Shown here piece by piece: positions 1-5,636 of a stretch of DNA of 8,623 nucleotides. This DNA is from Ruminococcaceae bacterium UBA1767. Its GTDB lineage: Bacteria > Bacillota > Clostridia > Oscillospirales > Acutalibacteraceae. The notes beneath the pieces were generated by a model. It saw nothing but the letters and a program-made list of their open reading frames with translations, had not been told where the DNA came from and did no database searches. The position numbers and the translations under genes are program-made. The stretch is from positions 94,135-102,757 of the forward strand of contig DCGX01000034.1 in NCBI GenBank assembly GCA_002315505.1, written 5' to 3'. The first letter of the stretch is position 1. The number at the start of each line of letters is the position of its first letter.

Positions 1-63
1 TTGCGATAATGTAATTATCTTTTGCATAACTGTAAAATGTTGATAAATAACAGTTTTTACCCT

Positions 64-109
64 TATTTGTGTGCTACTTGTGGGCTACCGTCAAAATTTT
101 TGACCGATT
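64..109. repeat. attL: left copy of the 46-bp att direct repeat
   Basis: This copy matches 8431-8476 at 45 of 46 positions; the first 36 bases are identical and the single difference is T at 100 against C at 8467. It holds two tandem 11-bp units (TTTGTGTGCTA at 66-76 and CTTGTGGGCTA at 77-87) and a perfect odd palindrome at 90-104 (GTCAAAA-T-TTTTGAC), the kind of inverted pair a tyrosine recombinase core site has. The 63 bases to its left carry no gene, only a small palindrome (GATAAT-GTA-ATTATC, 5-19), and are taken as chromosomal flank or a neighbouring element. Confidence 0.8.
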
Positions 110-133
110 CTGACGATTTTTTAAAGATAAAAT

Positions 134-299
134 TCAACAATCATCATTTTGTTTTTATAACGAAAACATAATATAATTATATCATATTTTGGAATAATTG
201 CAACTATATTTATTGTTTTAACCTCAACAATACTCAACATTTTTCAATCTTCTGAAGCTCTTCTTGTATATATGCGTGAATGCAACTATTCGCAACTAA
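134..299. repeat. Left-arm short repeats, possible integrase arm sites
   Basis: The gene-free stretch 110-401 contains short direct repeats. TCAACAAT occurs at 134-141 and 224-231, with a related TCAACAT at 234-240. TGCAACTAT occurs at 199-207 and 281-289, with CGCAACTAA at 291-299. Two of the pairs are spaced 10 bp, about one helical turn. Integrases with an N-terminal arm-binding domain, as here, use repeats like these inside the element ends. Apart from these and the sigma-gene terminator nothing else is seen in the stretch. The motifs are AT-rich and short, so chance is possible. Confidence 0.35.
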
Positions 300-383
300 T
301 TTCTTCCCTTGCAGAAGCCGCAAACACACCGCCATTTCAGCAATAAAAGGCGTTCACCCTTAAAATCACATTACCAAAGGGAA

Positions 384-401
384 AAGCCGTCAAATCGGCT
401 T
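384..401 (-). terminator. Hairpin terminator after the sigma-factor gene
   Basis: AAGCCG (384-389) and CGGCTT (396-401) form a 6-bp stem with a 6-nt loop, directly after the stop codon of the minus-strand sigma gene. Read on the minus strand the stem is followed by CTTTTCCCTTT, a weak U-rich tract. It would stop the operon before it reaches attL. Confidence 0.6.
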
Positions 402-1235
402 CTATGAAGGATATTTAAACATTCTGCTTTTGAGTGTTTCAAGCTCTTCTTTGTGTTCCTTGATGTATCGTGCTATAAGTTTATCTGACTTTTCAACAGC
501 AATTTCAACCGAGCTTGCTCGATTATTTCTAAACGAACATACACCCGTGTTTTTATATGCGTATTCTGAAAGTATGTTTTGGCGGTATTCTTCAAGAACG
601 GCGGTTCTTTCGTTGTGCTCCCTTAACCGCTGCAACGCTTTTTTTTCGATTTGTCCGATATACCCCAAAGATGAAACCGATTCAGCTGCAATCTGATTCA
701 ATGTTTGATTTTTGTAATATCGGCGTTCAATTACTTGTTTTTGTCTATCCGTCAGACTGTCATTCATTGCTTGATTAAGCACATTGTGCAGCTGCTGACG
801 GTATATTTCATCGTTTATATTTTCAAAACCTTCATTAGCCGTTTCATCGGGAAGAAGATCTAATCTTGTTTCTTCTTGATCTTCACCCATTGGAGTATCA
901 AGTGAAAAACAATTATTCAGCGGTTTTGTATCTACACCCTGACGATTGAATTTTATTACATTACGCCATAAATGATTTTTCATTGAAAAATCAATATAAC
1001 TTGTAAATTTATAACCTTTTTCGGGTTCGTATGCTTCGACCATATCAAGCATGATAATATAACATTCTTGTTGAAGATCTTCCAATGTTACACCCGAAGC
1101 AATAAAACGATTCTGAAACCGCCGATAGTATTCACCGAGTTTGATATATAACAGTTTATAAACCTGATCCCATAATTCCGAAATATATTCTTTTTCGCCG
1201 TTTTTTATCAGAACGGCAAGTTCTTCATTTGTCAT
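402..1235 (-). CDS. Sigma-70 family RNA polymerase sigma factor of the island
   Basis: The 277-aa product looks like an alternative sigma factor that would direct host RNA polymerase to particular promoters. Residues about 50-95 match region 2 (an acidic DLQQE segment followed by YEPEKGYKFTSYI), residues 111-130 resemble a region 3 linker (SLDTPMGED then LDLLPDE), and residues 161-205 form a region 4 helix-turn-helix (LTDRQKQVIERRYY, then GYIGQIEKKALQRLR). About 70 further residues follow region 4, a tail absent from ordinary ECF sigma factors; part of it (YKNTGVCSFRNNRASSVEIA) resembles tails I recall in sigma factors of clostridial mobile elements. The frame extends to a TTG at 1265 and an ATG at 1259, but the ATG at 1235 has a good ribosome site (AAGGGAG, 8 nt spacing) and the others have none. 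It lies 84 bp downstream of the ribbon-helix-helix gene on the same strand and is probably co-transcribed with it. Target promoters are unknown. Confidence 0.88.
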   Translation of the reverse strand: MTNEELAVLIKNGEKEYISELWDQVYKLLYIKLGEYYRRFQNRFIASGVTLEDLQQECYIIMLDMVEAYEPEKGYKFTSYIDFSMKNHLWRNVIKFNRQGVDTKPLNNCFSLDTPMGEDQEETRLDLLPDETANEGFENINDEIYRQQLHNVLNQAMNDSLTDRQKQVIERRYYKNQTLNQIAAESVSSLGYIGQIEKKALQRLREHNERTAVLEEYRQNILSEYAYKNTGVCSFRNNRASSVEIAVEKSDKLIARYIKEHKEELETLKSRMFKYPS

Positions 1236-1255
1236 TGATAAAACTCCCTTGAATA

Positions 1256-1279
1256 TCATTGACAAGAAAATATTACAAA
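1256..1279. repeat. 24-bp exact repeat, left copy
   Basis: This block (starting TCATTGACAAG and ending TATTACAAA) is identical to 7546-7569. Shorter similarity continues past it: AATGTATTTT occurs at 1301-1310 and again at 7582-7591. Here it sits in the leader of the sigma gene, antisense to that gene; the other copy lies in the transcribed leader of the right-end cassette. It could be a shared regulatory site or a relic of duplication. Confidence 0.75.
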
Positions 1280-1287
1280 GGAATTTT

Positions 1288-1304
1288 CATTGAATGTTTC
1301 AATG
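1288..1304. promoter_or_regulatory. 17-bp perfect palindrome between RHH and sigma genes
   Basis: CATTGAATGTTTCAATG has perfect 7-bp arms around a 3-bp centre. It lies between the ribbon-helix-helix stop codon and the sigma-factor start. It may be an operator for an internal sigma promoter or a small RNA hairpin in the operon transcript. Its half-site ATTGAA resembles the half-sites of the repressor operators near 3341-3418, but the spacing differs. Confidence 0.4.
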
Positions 1305-1319
1305 TATTTTGATATTAAT

Positions 1320-1517
1320 TCATTCATTCTTCATTGATTCATCAATAAGACGATTTACAAAACCATTCAGACTTTCGCCCTTGCTTTCTGCAAAGGCTTT
1401 TATTTTTTCCTTTTTTCCCTTTGGAACAACTAATTGAATCCGGTCATATCTTTCTGACAAATTTGCATCATTCCATTTTTTATTGGCTTTTTTCTTTGCT
1501 TCGCTCATGGCTGCCAT
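1320..1517 (-). CDS. Small ribbon-helix-helix (Arc/CopG-like) DNA-binding protein
   Basis: The product is 65 aa. After a basic, Lys-rich tail (residues 1-20) comes a typical ribbon-helix-helix layout: a strand at about 23-32 (RYDRIQLVVP), helix one at 34-46 (GKKEKIKAFAESKG) and helix two at 48-62 (ESLNGFVNRLIDES). Such proteins bind palindromic DNA as dimers and often repress their own operon. The ATG at 1517 is preceded by AGGGG at a spacing of about 9-10 nt. A promoter on the same strand has its -35 inside one copy of a repeated palindrome, and two further copies lie upstream, which fits autoregulation. The gene leads an operon with the sigma factor, so it probably controls sigma supply. 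A role as antitoxin is possible, but no toxin partner is recognised. Confidence 0.8.
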   Translation of the reverse strand: MAAMSEAKKKANKKWNDANLSERYDRIQLVVPKGKKEKIKAFAESKGESLNGFVNRLIDESMKNE

Positions 1518-1546
1518 AATAATTCACCCCTTTTTGTATTTGATAA

Positions 1547-1576
1547 ATTATATCACATTTTCAAGCACTTACACAA
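1547..1576 (-). promoter_or_regulatory. Promoter for the RHH-sigma operon
   Basis: On the minus strand a TATAAT -10 (1552 to 1547) lies 18 bp from a TTGTGT -35 (1576 to 1571). The -35 falls in the centre of the first operator-like palindrome (1564-1581), so a protein bound there would block polymerase. The start codon at 1517 is about 30 bases downstream. Confidence 0.6.
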
Positions 1577-1660
1577 GTGTATATTTTGTACAAATACACT
1601 TACACAATAAAAAATAAGTTTGTGCAAATTGCGAATTGAAAATACACTTGTGTAAGTGTA
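1564..1660. promoter_or_regulatory. Three copies of an 18-bp operator in the divergent region
   Basis: The perfect copy at 1643-1660 is TACACTTGTGTAAGTGTA (7-bp arms, 4-bp centre). A second copy at 1564-1581 matches the same 18-mer, read on the other strand, at 16 of 18 positions. A third at 1595-1607 keeps one full half and the centre (TACACTTACACAA). The first overlaps the -35 of the minus-strand promoter and the perfect one covers the spacer and the start of the -10 of the plus-strand promoter. That placement is what a repressor of both divergent promoters needs; the adjacent ribbon-helix-helix protein is the obvious candidate. Confidence 0.7.
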
Positions 1661-1664
1661 TAAT
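1636..1664 (+). promoter_or_regulatory. Promoter for the small-gene operon
   Basis: TTGAAA (1636-1641), a 17-bp spacer and TATAAT (1659-1664) give a near-consensus sigma-A promoter. The operator palindrome at 1643-1660 fills the spacer and enters the -10. Transcription from about 1671 would give a leader of nearly 200 nt before the first gene at 1870. Confidence 0.75.
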
Positions 1665-1670
1665 ATAGTC

Positions 1671-1869
1671 ACAGAGTTGAGGAACGGCACAACCGATGGA
1701 AAGACGAAAAGACACAAAGTGTACCCTTGCCATAACAAGCTCGGAAAACTGAGTTTCTCAACCAAAAAGCAACGCAGCAACCGAACACACCGACAGGAGC
1801 GAAACGCCGCACACCGTCAGGACTTCCAAGCTCGACAGCTTAACCAAAATATGAAAGGATTTGAAAAAA
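1671..1869 (+). promoter_or_regulatory. Long T-poor, GC-rich 5' leader, possibly structured
   Basis: Between promoter and first gene lies about 200 nt that codes for nothing convincing. By direct count 1681-1860 has 21 T in 180 and about 49% G+C, quite unlike the AT-rich surroundings. It can form an 8-bp stem with an AAAA loop (1737-1744 with 1749-1756, including G-U pairs), a 5-bp stem (1828-1832 with 1837-1841) and a small CGG/CCG stem (1685-1695). A 13-nt direct repeat with one mismatch occurs at 1786-1798 and 1810-1822. The gene-free stretch 1518-1869 thus holds promoters, operators and this leader. It may be a regulatory RNA element or a small RNA; no known riboswitch class is recognised. 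Confidence 0.45.
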
Positions 1870-2145
1870 ATGAGCGAAAACACATTGAAATCAAAGGTCA
1901 GAGAACTGAAAGAGCTGAAAGCAATGCAAGATGAACTGAACGCAGAAATCACAGCCATTGAGGACGAAATCAAAGCGGTAATGCTTGACAACGGAACAGA
2001 GGAAATGAATGTTGATGTATTCAAAATCCGTTACAAGCTCGTTGAAAGCAAGAGATTTGACAGTGCAGCATTTAAAGCCACACACGCCGAGCTGTACAAT
2101 CAGTACACCAAAACAACCACATCACGCCGTTTCAGCGTTGCATAA
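1870..2145 (+). CDS. Small coiled-coil protein of mobile elements, function unknown
   Basis: The product is 91 aa. Residues 4-40 form a charged heptad-like coiled coil (LKELKAMQDELNAEITAIED and onward). The second half is a compact basic region with FKIRYKLVES (51-60), RFDSAAFK (62-69) and a C-terminal YTKTTTSRRFSV. This arrangement is familiar from small proteins of clostridial phages and islands, but I cannot name a function. The frame extends to a TTG at 1861, yet the AAAGGA ribosome site at 1854-1859 is correctly spaced only for the ATG at 1870. It is the first gene after the operator-covered promoter and the long leader, so it is the main product under control of the ribbon-helix-helix switch. 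A role in DNA binding or host interference would be a guess. Confidence 0.75.
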   Translation: MSENTLKSKVRELKELKAMQDELNAEITAIEDEIKAVMLDNGTEEMNVDVFKIRYKLVESKRFDSAAFKATHAELYNQYTKTTTSRRFSVA

Positions 2146-2202
2146 GAAAAGCCCCATATAACAGTACCCGACCAAAGGAACGCTATACAGAGCAAAACCG
2201 CA

Positions 2203-2236
2203 GAAGCGGATGTAAATATTATAATTCATCCGCTTC
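2203..2236 (+). promoter_or_regulatory. Perfect 10-bp hairpin between the first two small genes
   Basis: GAAGCGGATG (2203-2212) pairs fully with CATCCGCTTC (2227-2236) around a 14-nt AT-rich loop. There is no U tract after it, so it is more likely an RNA-stability or processing hairpin, or an attenuating structure in the operon transcript, than a plain terminator. It lies just upstream of the ribosome site of the next gene. Confidence 0.6.
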
Positions 2237-2265
2237 AATAATTCAATATTAAAGGAGCAAATACA

Positions 2266-2493
2266 ATGGATAAAATAGAAATCTTCGCAGTTGAATTTGA
2301 AAAACTTACAAGCCTGATTCAGCTTTCAGCATACATGAAAGGTAGAATCAACATTGATGAACTTCCAAGCAATGAAAAAATTGCCGAAAAATATCCGTGT
2401 TGGCTCGAATCATTACTTGATGTTATTTCCGAGCGTGCAACCGCTATGGATAAAGAACTTGAAAAAATAATAAAATCAATGCCGAAAGGATAA
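2266..2493 (+). CDS. Hypothetical 75-aa helical protein
   Basis: I do not recognise this family. The 75-aa product is acidic and predicted largely helical: helix-forming stretches at about 1-24 (DKIEIFAVEFEKLTSLIQLS) and 44-71 (CWLESLLDVISERATAMDKE) flank a segment with a single Cys (C45) in KYPCW. No signal peptide, membrane span or metal-binding cluster is seen. Translation is supported by a strong AAAGGAG site eight bases before the ATG, so it is very likely a real gene. It is the middle gene of three small plus-strand genes and is preceded by a 10-bp hairpin and an ATTCAATATT sequence (2241-2250) identical to the core of the repressor operators further right. Confidence 0.7.
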   Translation: MDKIEIFAVEFEKLTSLIQLSAYMKGRINIDELPSNEKIAEKYPCWLESLLDVISERATAMDKELEKIIKSMPKG

Positions 2494-2499
2494 TAAACA

Positions 2500-2790
2500 A
2501 TGGAAAAATCAAAAGTTTTTATCAGAAGTATGTCCGGTTATAAGCTGATTGATCAGACATCAATAATATCAATTACAATGACAGCCGAACCCCGTGATCA
2601 TAGGGTAATGATTGAAACACCCGAAAAAGTATATATTTTCCCCCTGAATCAATGTTTTGAAATCCATATTTGCAATGAATTTTTCAGAAGTCTTGATCTA
2701 AATAATCATTTTGAAATAAAATTTGAAAGATATTCACAATATGAAATACTTATTTCAAAAATTAACGATTATTTAATAAAGCAAGGTTGA
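2500..2790 (+). CDS. Hypothetical 96-aa protein
   Basis: No family is recognised. The 96-aa product looks like a small mixed alpha-beta fold: alternating strand-like segments (KVFIRSM, SIISITMTA, VMIETPEKVYIFPL, FEIHICNEFF, HFEIKFERY) and a C-terminal helix (EILISKINDYLIKQG). It has no transmembrane or secretion signal. The ATG is six bases after the previous stop codon and its AAAGGA ribosome site lies inside the end of the upstream gene, so the two are translationally coupled. It is the last gene of the small-gene operon and converges on the repressor gene. Confidence 0.7.
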   Translation: MEKSKVFIRSMSGYKLIDQTSIISITMTAEPRDHRVMIETPEKVYIFPLNQCFEIHICNEFFRSLDLNNHFEIKFERYSQYEILISKINDYLIKQG

Positions 2791-2807
2791 AACCAAAAAT
2801 AATACAT

Positions 2808-2837
2808 ACCGCTTGATTGTTGCAGCAGTTAGGCGGT
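2808..2837 (-). terminator. Terminator-like hairpin between convergent genes
   Basis: ACCGC (2808-2812) pairs with GCGGT (2833-2837) around a 20-nt loop in the short gap between the small-gene operon and the repressor gene, touching the repressor stop codon. Read on the minus strand it is followed by a U-rich stretch (ATTATTTTTGG). The loop contains GTTGCAGCA, also found in the hairpin at 6199-6228, and both lie close to the same 16-bp sequence (2782-2797 and 6227-6242). Confidence 0.45.
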
Positions 2838-3304
2838 TATTTATTTGGAAATTCAGCTGCAAGACGATTGACAATATATCTATCCCTATGTTCATCCGCA
2901 TTTTTCAAAATTGATTCAAATATGTTTTGTAATTCGCTATGGGTTAAAACCGAAATCGTACCATGTTTTTCCGATACAATTTGATACCGGTCATACTCAA
3001 TATCAGTTTCATCTTGTTCAAGTGAAAAATCCAATTCATCAAGATAATTCTTCATTTTTTGAAACAAAGATGTTTCTTCGTCTGCAATGGCTTCATCATT
3101 TACCAATTGTGCAATAGAAACATCAAGAACATTTGCGATCTTTTTAAGCGTTTCAAAATTAGGTTCACGGTTATTATTTTCATAATTGGAATATGTTGAA
3201 AAAGCCATCTTTAATTTTTTCGCAACTTCTCTTTGACTCAATCCTTTTGATTTACGAATTTCTTTAATACGATTACCAACCTGAATGTATTCATTCAATC
3301 CCAT
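2837..3304 (-). CDS. cI-like repressor, XRE-family helix-turn-helix
   Basis: The 155-aa product has an N-terminal XRE helix-turn-helix at about residues 10-65 (NRIKEIRKSKGLSQREVAKK, then FSTYSNYENNNREPNFETLK). The C-terminal 85 residues are acidic and helical and lack the Ser/Lys peptidase of LexA/lambda-CI repressors, so self-cleavage on DNA damage is not expected. GTG 3313 and ATG 3310 are in frame, but the AAGGCGG ribosome site is correctly spaced (8 nt) only for ATG 3304. It is transcribed divergently from the Cro-like gene, and three operator-like sites lie between them. Its probable job is to keep the primase operon silent, as the master repressor of phages and SaPI-like islands does. 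How it is inactivated is not visible; a helper-phage antirepressor or the Cro protein are options. Confidence 0.88.
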   Translation of the reverse strand: MGLNEYIQVGNRIKEIRKSKGLSQREVAKKLKMAFSTYSNYENNNREPNFETLKKIANVLDVSIAQLVNDEAIADEETSLFQKMKNYLDELDFSLEQDETDIEYDRYQIVSEKHGTISVLTHSELQNIFESILKNADEHRDRYIVNRLAAEFPNK

Positions 3305-3326
3305 AGCCATCACCGCCTTTTTAAAT

Positions 3327-3355
3327 AGTATATCATAAAGTATTCAATATTGCAA
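3327..3355 (-). promoter_or_regulatory. Repressor promoter
   Basis: On the minus strand TTGCAA (3355 to 3350), a 17-bp spacer and TATACT (3332 to 3327) form a plausible promoter for the repressor. The operator copy at 3341-3352 lies within the spacer and -35, consistent with autoregulation or Cro control. Confidence 0.6.
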
Positions 3356-3418
3356 ACTTTTTTCAAAAAACATCTTGACATATTCAATATTGGGTATTAT
3401 AATATTCAATACTGAATA
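3341..3418. promoter_or_regulatory. Three operators of the repressor/Cro switch
   Basis: TATTCAATATTG occurs exactly at 3341-3352 and 3381-3392, and a perfect palindrome TATTCAATACTGAATA (6-bp arms, 4-bp centre) lies at 3403-3418. The first copy overlaps the repressor promoter, the second fills the spacer of the rightward promoter, and the third covers the end of its -10 and the start region. Asymmetric occupancy of three sites is the classical arrangement of a lysogeny-type switch. Confidence 0.75.
3375..3403 (+). promoter_or_regulatory. Consensus promoter for cro and primase
   Basis: TTGACA (3375-3380), exactly 17 bp, then TATAAT (3398-3403) is a perfect sigma-A consensus promoter. Two operators overlap it, so it would be strong when freed and shut when bound. 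It drives the Cro-like gene and, through near-contact, the primase-helicase gene. Confidence 0.85.
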
Positions 3419-3435
3419 TAAAAGGAGTGTATCAA

Positions 3436-3648
3436 ATGAAAATCAATGTAAGCAAACTATCAATTATTATGGCAAGGGCAGGAATAAACTTTTCTGAATT
3501 GGCAAATCTTTCAAAAGTGTCAAGAGCAACTTTGTCATACATAAAAAATGGTAAGACTTGCCGTCCCGATATAATTAACAAAATTGCCACCGCATTGAAT
3601 GTTGATGTTACTGACATTATCGAGCTTGAAACAAAAGAAGGTGTTTGA
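3436..3648 (+). CDS. Cro-like XRE-family helix-turn-helix protein
   Basis: The 70-aa product is almost entirely one XRE/Cro helix-turn-helix domain: LSIIMARAGINFSELANLS, then the recognition helix region KVSRATLSYIKNGK, ending in NKIATALNVDVTDIIEL. An in-frame GTG at 3427 exists, but AAAGGAG at 3421-3427 is spaced 8 nt from the ATG at 3436, which is taken as the start. It is transcribed divergently from the larger repressor from a consensus promoter covered with operators. As with phage Cro and SaPI Str, it probably opposes the repressor and tunes the replication operon. The stop codon is separated by one base from the start of the primase gene, so the two are translationally coupled. Confidence 0.85.
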   Translation: MKINVSKLSIIMARAGINFSELANLSKVSRATLSYIKNGKTCRPDIINKIATALNVDVTDIIELETKEGV

Positions 3649-3649
3649 T

Positions 3650-5632
3650 ATGAATGTAAAATATATCAAATTTAACGGAAAATACCCGGCAGACCGCAAA
3701 GAAAACCGACATTATTATGATACCGTGCAACCTGAATGGTATGATTACGGCTGTTCATATTCAAATGAATTTTTAAAAGTCGATATTGATGATTACGATC
3801 ATAACACTTCCGAGCTTGACGAACCAATAAACGGAAAGCCCCGAAGCGAAGCGATAATCAGATTGCTTGACGATTTAAATATTCGGTATAACGGTATCAA
3901 GACAGATAACGGTGTTCATTTGTTTTTCAGAATGTCCAACGATTTGGAAAAGAAAAATATGACACGATATTGTATGATAGGTGTAAAAGCAGAATATAAA
4001 TTCCCTGATTCAGATGATCATATTCCTTTGAGGATCAAGAGAAAAGAACGGATCTTCTTCAAAGGTTCGATTAACAATACCGATATTGATGAACTTCCCT
4101 ATTTTTTGTTACCGCTGCAGCAGCGTAAAACAGAAAAAAGCATTGATCTGTCATTTCCCGAAGGGAATAGAACACAACCGTTATGCAGCTATCTTTTCTT
4201 ATTGGTTAAGCGAAAAGGATTTTCACAAGAACAAGCATTTAATATTATTCGATATATGAATGAATATGTATTTGAAAACCCTATATCATCAGATATTCTG
4301 AAATCAGAAATTCTGAACGAAAGCACCGTTGAAAAGCTGAAACAAGCAGAAAATGAACGGGAAAGCAAAAATCTTTCACATATTAAAATCGGTGATGAAA
4401 TCATTGAAAAATATCATCTGATCTATAATAACGGCGTTTTTTATGCTTATGAAAACGGCGTATATAAACCTTTTTCAGATGATAAAATCAGGCGTTATAT
4501 TTGTGAAAATTACCCGGCTGCAAAGATAAATTTGAAAAAAGAAATCATTGACTATATGCGTGGTATTGCGTTTCAGGAAGCCGAAACCGCCGATATAATC
4601 AATATAAAAAACGGTATTCTTTCAATAAATGAAAACGGATCCGTTCAGCTGCTCCCCCATTCGGAAAGAATAATTTCCTTCAAACAGTTTAACGCAGTAT
4701 ATAACCCGAAAGCAAAATGTGAATTGCTGATTGAATCATTGAATAAATGGTTCAGCAACGATAAAGAACAGTTTGATTTGTTTAAACAGTTATTAGGTTA
4801 TTTGCTGATGAATCATGTTGATTATCATAAAATATTCTTTTTCATCGGAAAACCTTCAACCGGTAAAAGCTGTGCTTTAAATCTTATTATCTTATTTTGC
4901 GGAAAAGAAAATATATCTACTGTTTCCTTAACAGATCTGAACGGTAATTTTTCGCTTGAAAATATCGTTAATAAAACGGCGAATATTTTCGGTGATATTT
5001 CCAACAAAAAAATTCTTGAAAGCGAAACTTTCAAAAGCCTTGCTGACGGATCAGGAATAGACATCAAACGGAAATACAAAACAGCTATTACAAATTATCA
5101 GTTTACGGGTAAAATGATTTTTGGAATGAATCAATTCCCTGATATGTCAAGCGATTTTGAAGGTGTTACAAGAAGAATTGCAATTTTCAATTTTGAACAC
5201 TTATTCAAAAAAGATGATAACGATTTTAATCCACACATTGTTTCAGATTTATCAACCCCTGAATGTATGTCTGTTATGCTGAATATGGCTATCGAAGGTT
5301 ATATCAGTCTTATTGTAAATAAAGGCTTTATTAGTACCAAAGAGAATGACAAGGCAATAAAAGAATTTACAATGCAGAATGATAACATTCTTCAATGGAT
5401 TGATGTATGTGAAATTACAGAAGATTATTTACTGCATGAACCGATAAAATTCGATCACGGCGGTTCTTATATAAACTATAAAGAATTTTGTTTCGGAATC
5501 GGTGAAGATCCCAAAACACAAGCGGCGTTTTCTACATATATGAAGAATAAATATAATTTCGGTATAAAGAGAACCCGCATTCCCGGCATAAAAGGAAAAG
5601 ATAACCGAACACAAATGTTTTTTAAAAAATAA
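3650..5632 (+). CDS. Primase / SF3 helicase replication protein (D5-like)
   Basis: This 660-aa cytoplasmic protein is the likely replication initiator. The first 160 residues look like an archaeo-eukaryotic primase domain: FLKVDIDDYD (41-50) carries the acidic metal-binding pair D45/D47, and TDNGVHLFFRM (85-95) carries H90. Residues about 245-390 correspond to the D5_N region (DIINIKNGILSINENG). The superfamily 3 helicase follows: Walker A GKPSTGKS (400-407), Walker B-like ANIFGDI (444-450), sensor FGMNQFPD (491-498) and an arginine-finger-like TRR (507-509). Fused primase-helicases of this type replicate phages, plasmids and satellites. The frame extends upstream to a TTG at 3599, but ATG 3650 follows a GAAGGTG site and the cro stop. 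Iteron-like repeats around an AT-rich core lie 4 bp after the stop codon, a placement seen for SaPI rep and its origin. Confidence 0.9.
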   Translation: MNVKYIKFNGKYPADRKENRHYYDTVQPEWYDYGCSYSNEFLKVDIDDYDHNTSELDEPINGKPRSEAIIRLLDDLNIRYNGIKTDNGVHLFFRMSNDLEKKNMTRYCMIGVKAEYKFPDSDDHIPLRIKRKERIFFKGSINNTDIDELPYFLLPLQQRKTEKSIDLSFPEGNRTQPLCSYLFLLVKRKGFSQEQAFNIIRYMNEYVFENPISSDILKSEILNESTVEKLKQAENERESKNLSHIKIGDEIIEKYHLIYNNGVFYAYENGVYKPFSDDKIRRYICENYPAAKINLKKEIIDYMRGIAFQEAETADIINIKNGILSINENGSVQLLPHSERIISFKQFNAVYNPKAKCELLIESLNKWFSNDKEQFDLFKQLLGYLLMNHVDYHKIFFFIGKPSTGKSCALNLIILFCGKENISTVSLTDLNGNFSLENIVNKTANIFGDISNKKILESETFKSLADGSGIDIKRKYKTAITNYQFTGKMIFGMNQFPDMSSDFEGVTRRIAIFNFEHLFKKDDNDFNPHIVSDLSTPECMSVMLNMAIEGYISLIVNKGFISTKENDKAIKEFTMQNDNILQWIDVCEITEDYLLHEPIKFDHGGSYINYKEFCFGIGEDPKTQAAFSTYMKNKYNFGIKRTRIPGIKGKDNRTQMFFKK

Positions 5633-5636
5633 ATAC

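Noticed and set aside
245..335. A short minus-strand frame whose end (HAYIQEELQKIEK) vaguely resembles the C-terminal tail of tyrosine integrases
   Set aside because: It would be only about 32 codons, lacks the catalytic Tyr in the expected place and shows no upstream homology. An integrase remnant cannot be supported without a search.
430..778. Plus-strand frames over the sigma-factor gene
   Set aside because: They are antisense to a protein with clear sigma region 2 and 4 motifs, and have no ribosome sites or recognisable product.
1656..1934. A 92-codon open frame on the plus strand through the leader into the 1870 gene
   Set aside because: It starts inside the -10 of the promoter, has no ribosome site, has an unconvincing basic composition, and overlaps the well-supported 1870 gene out of frame.
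2266..2790. The two small genes as a toxin-antitoxin pair
   Set aside because: Their sizes and coupling fit, but no toxin fold, active-site motif or DNA-binding antitoxin domain is visible in either.
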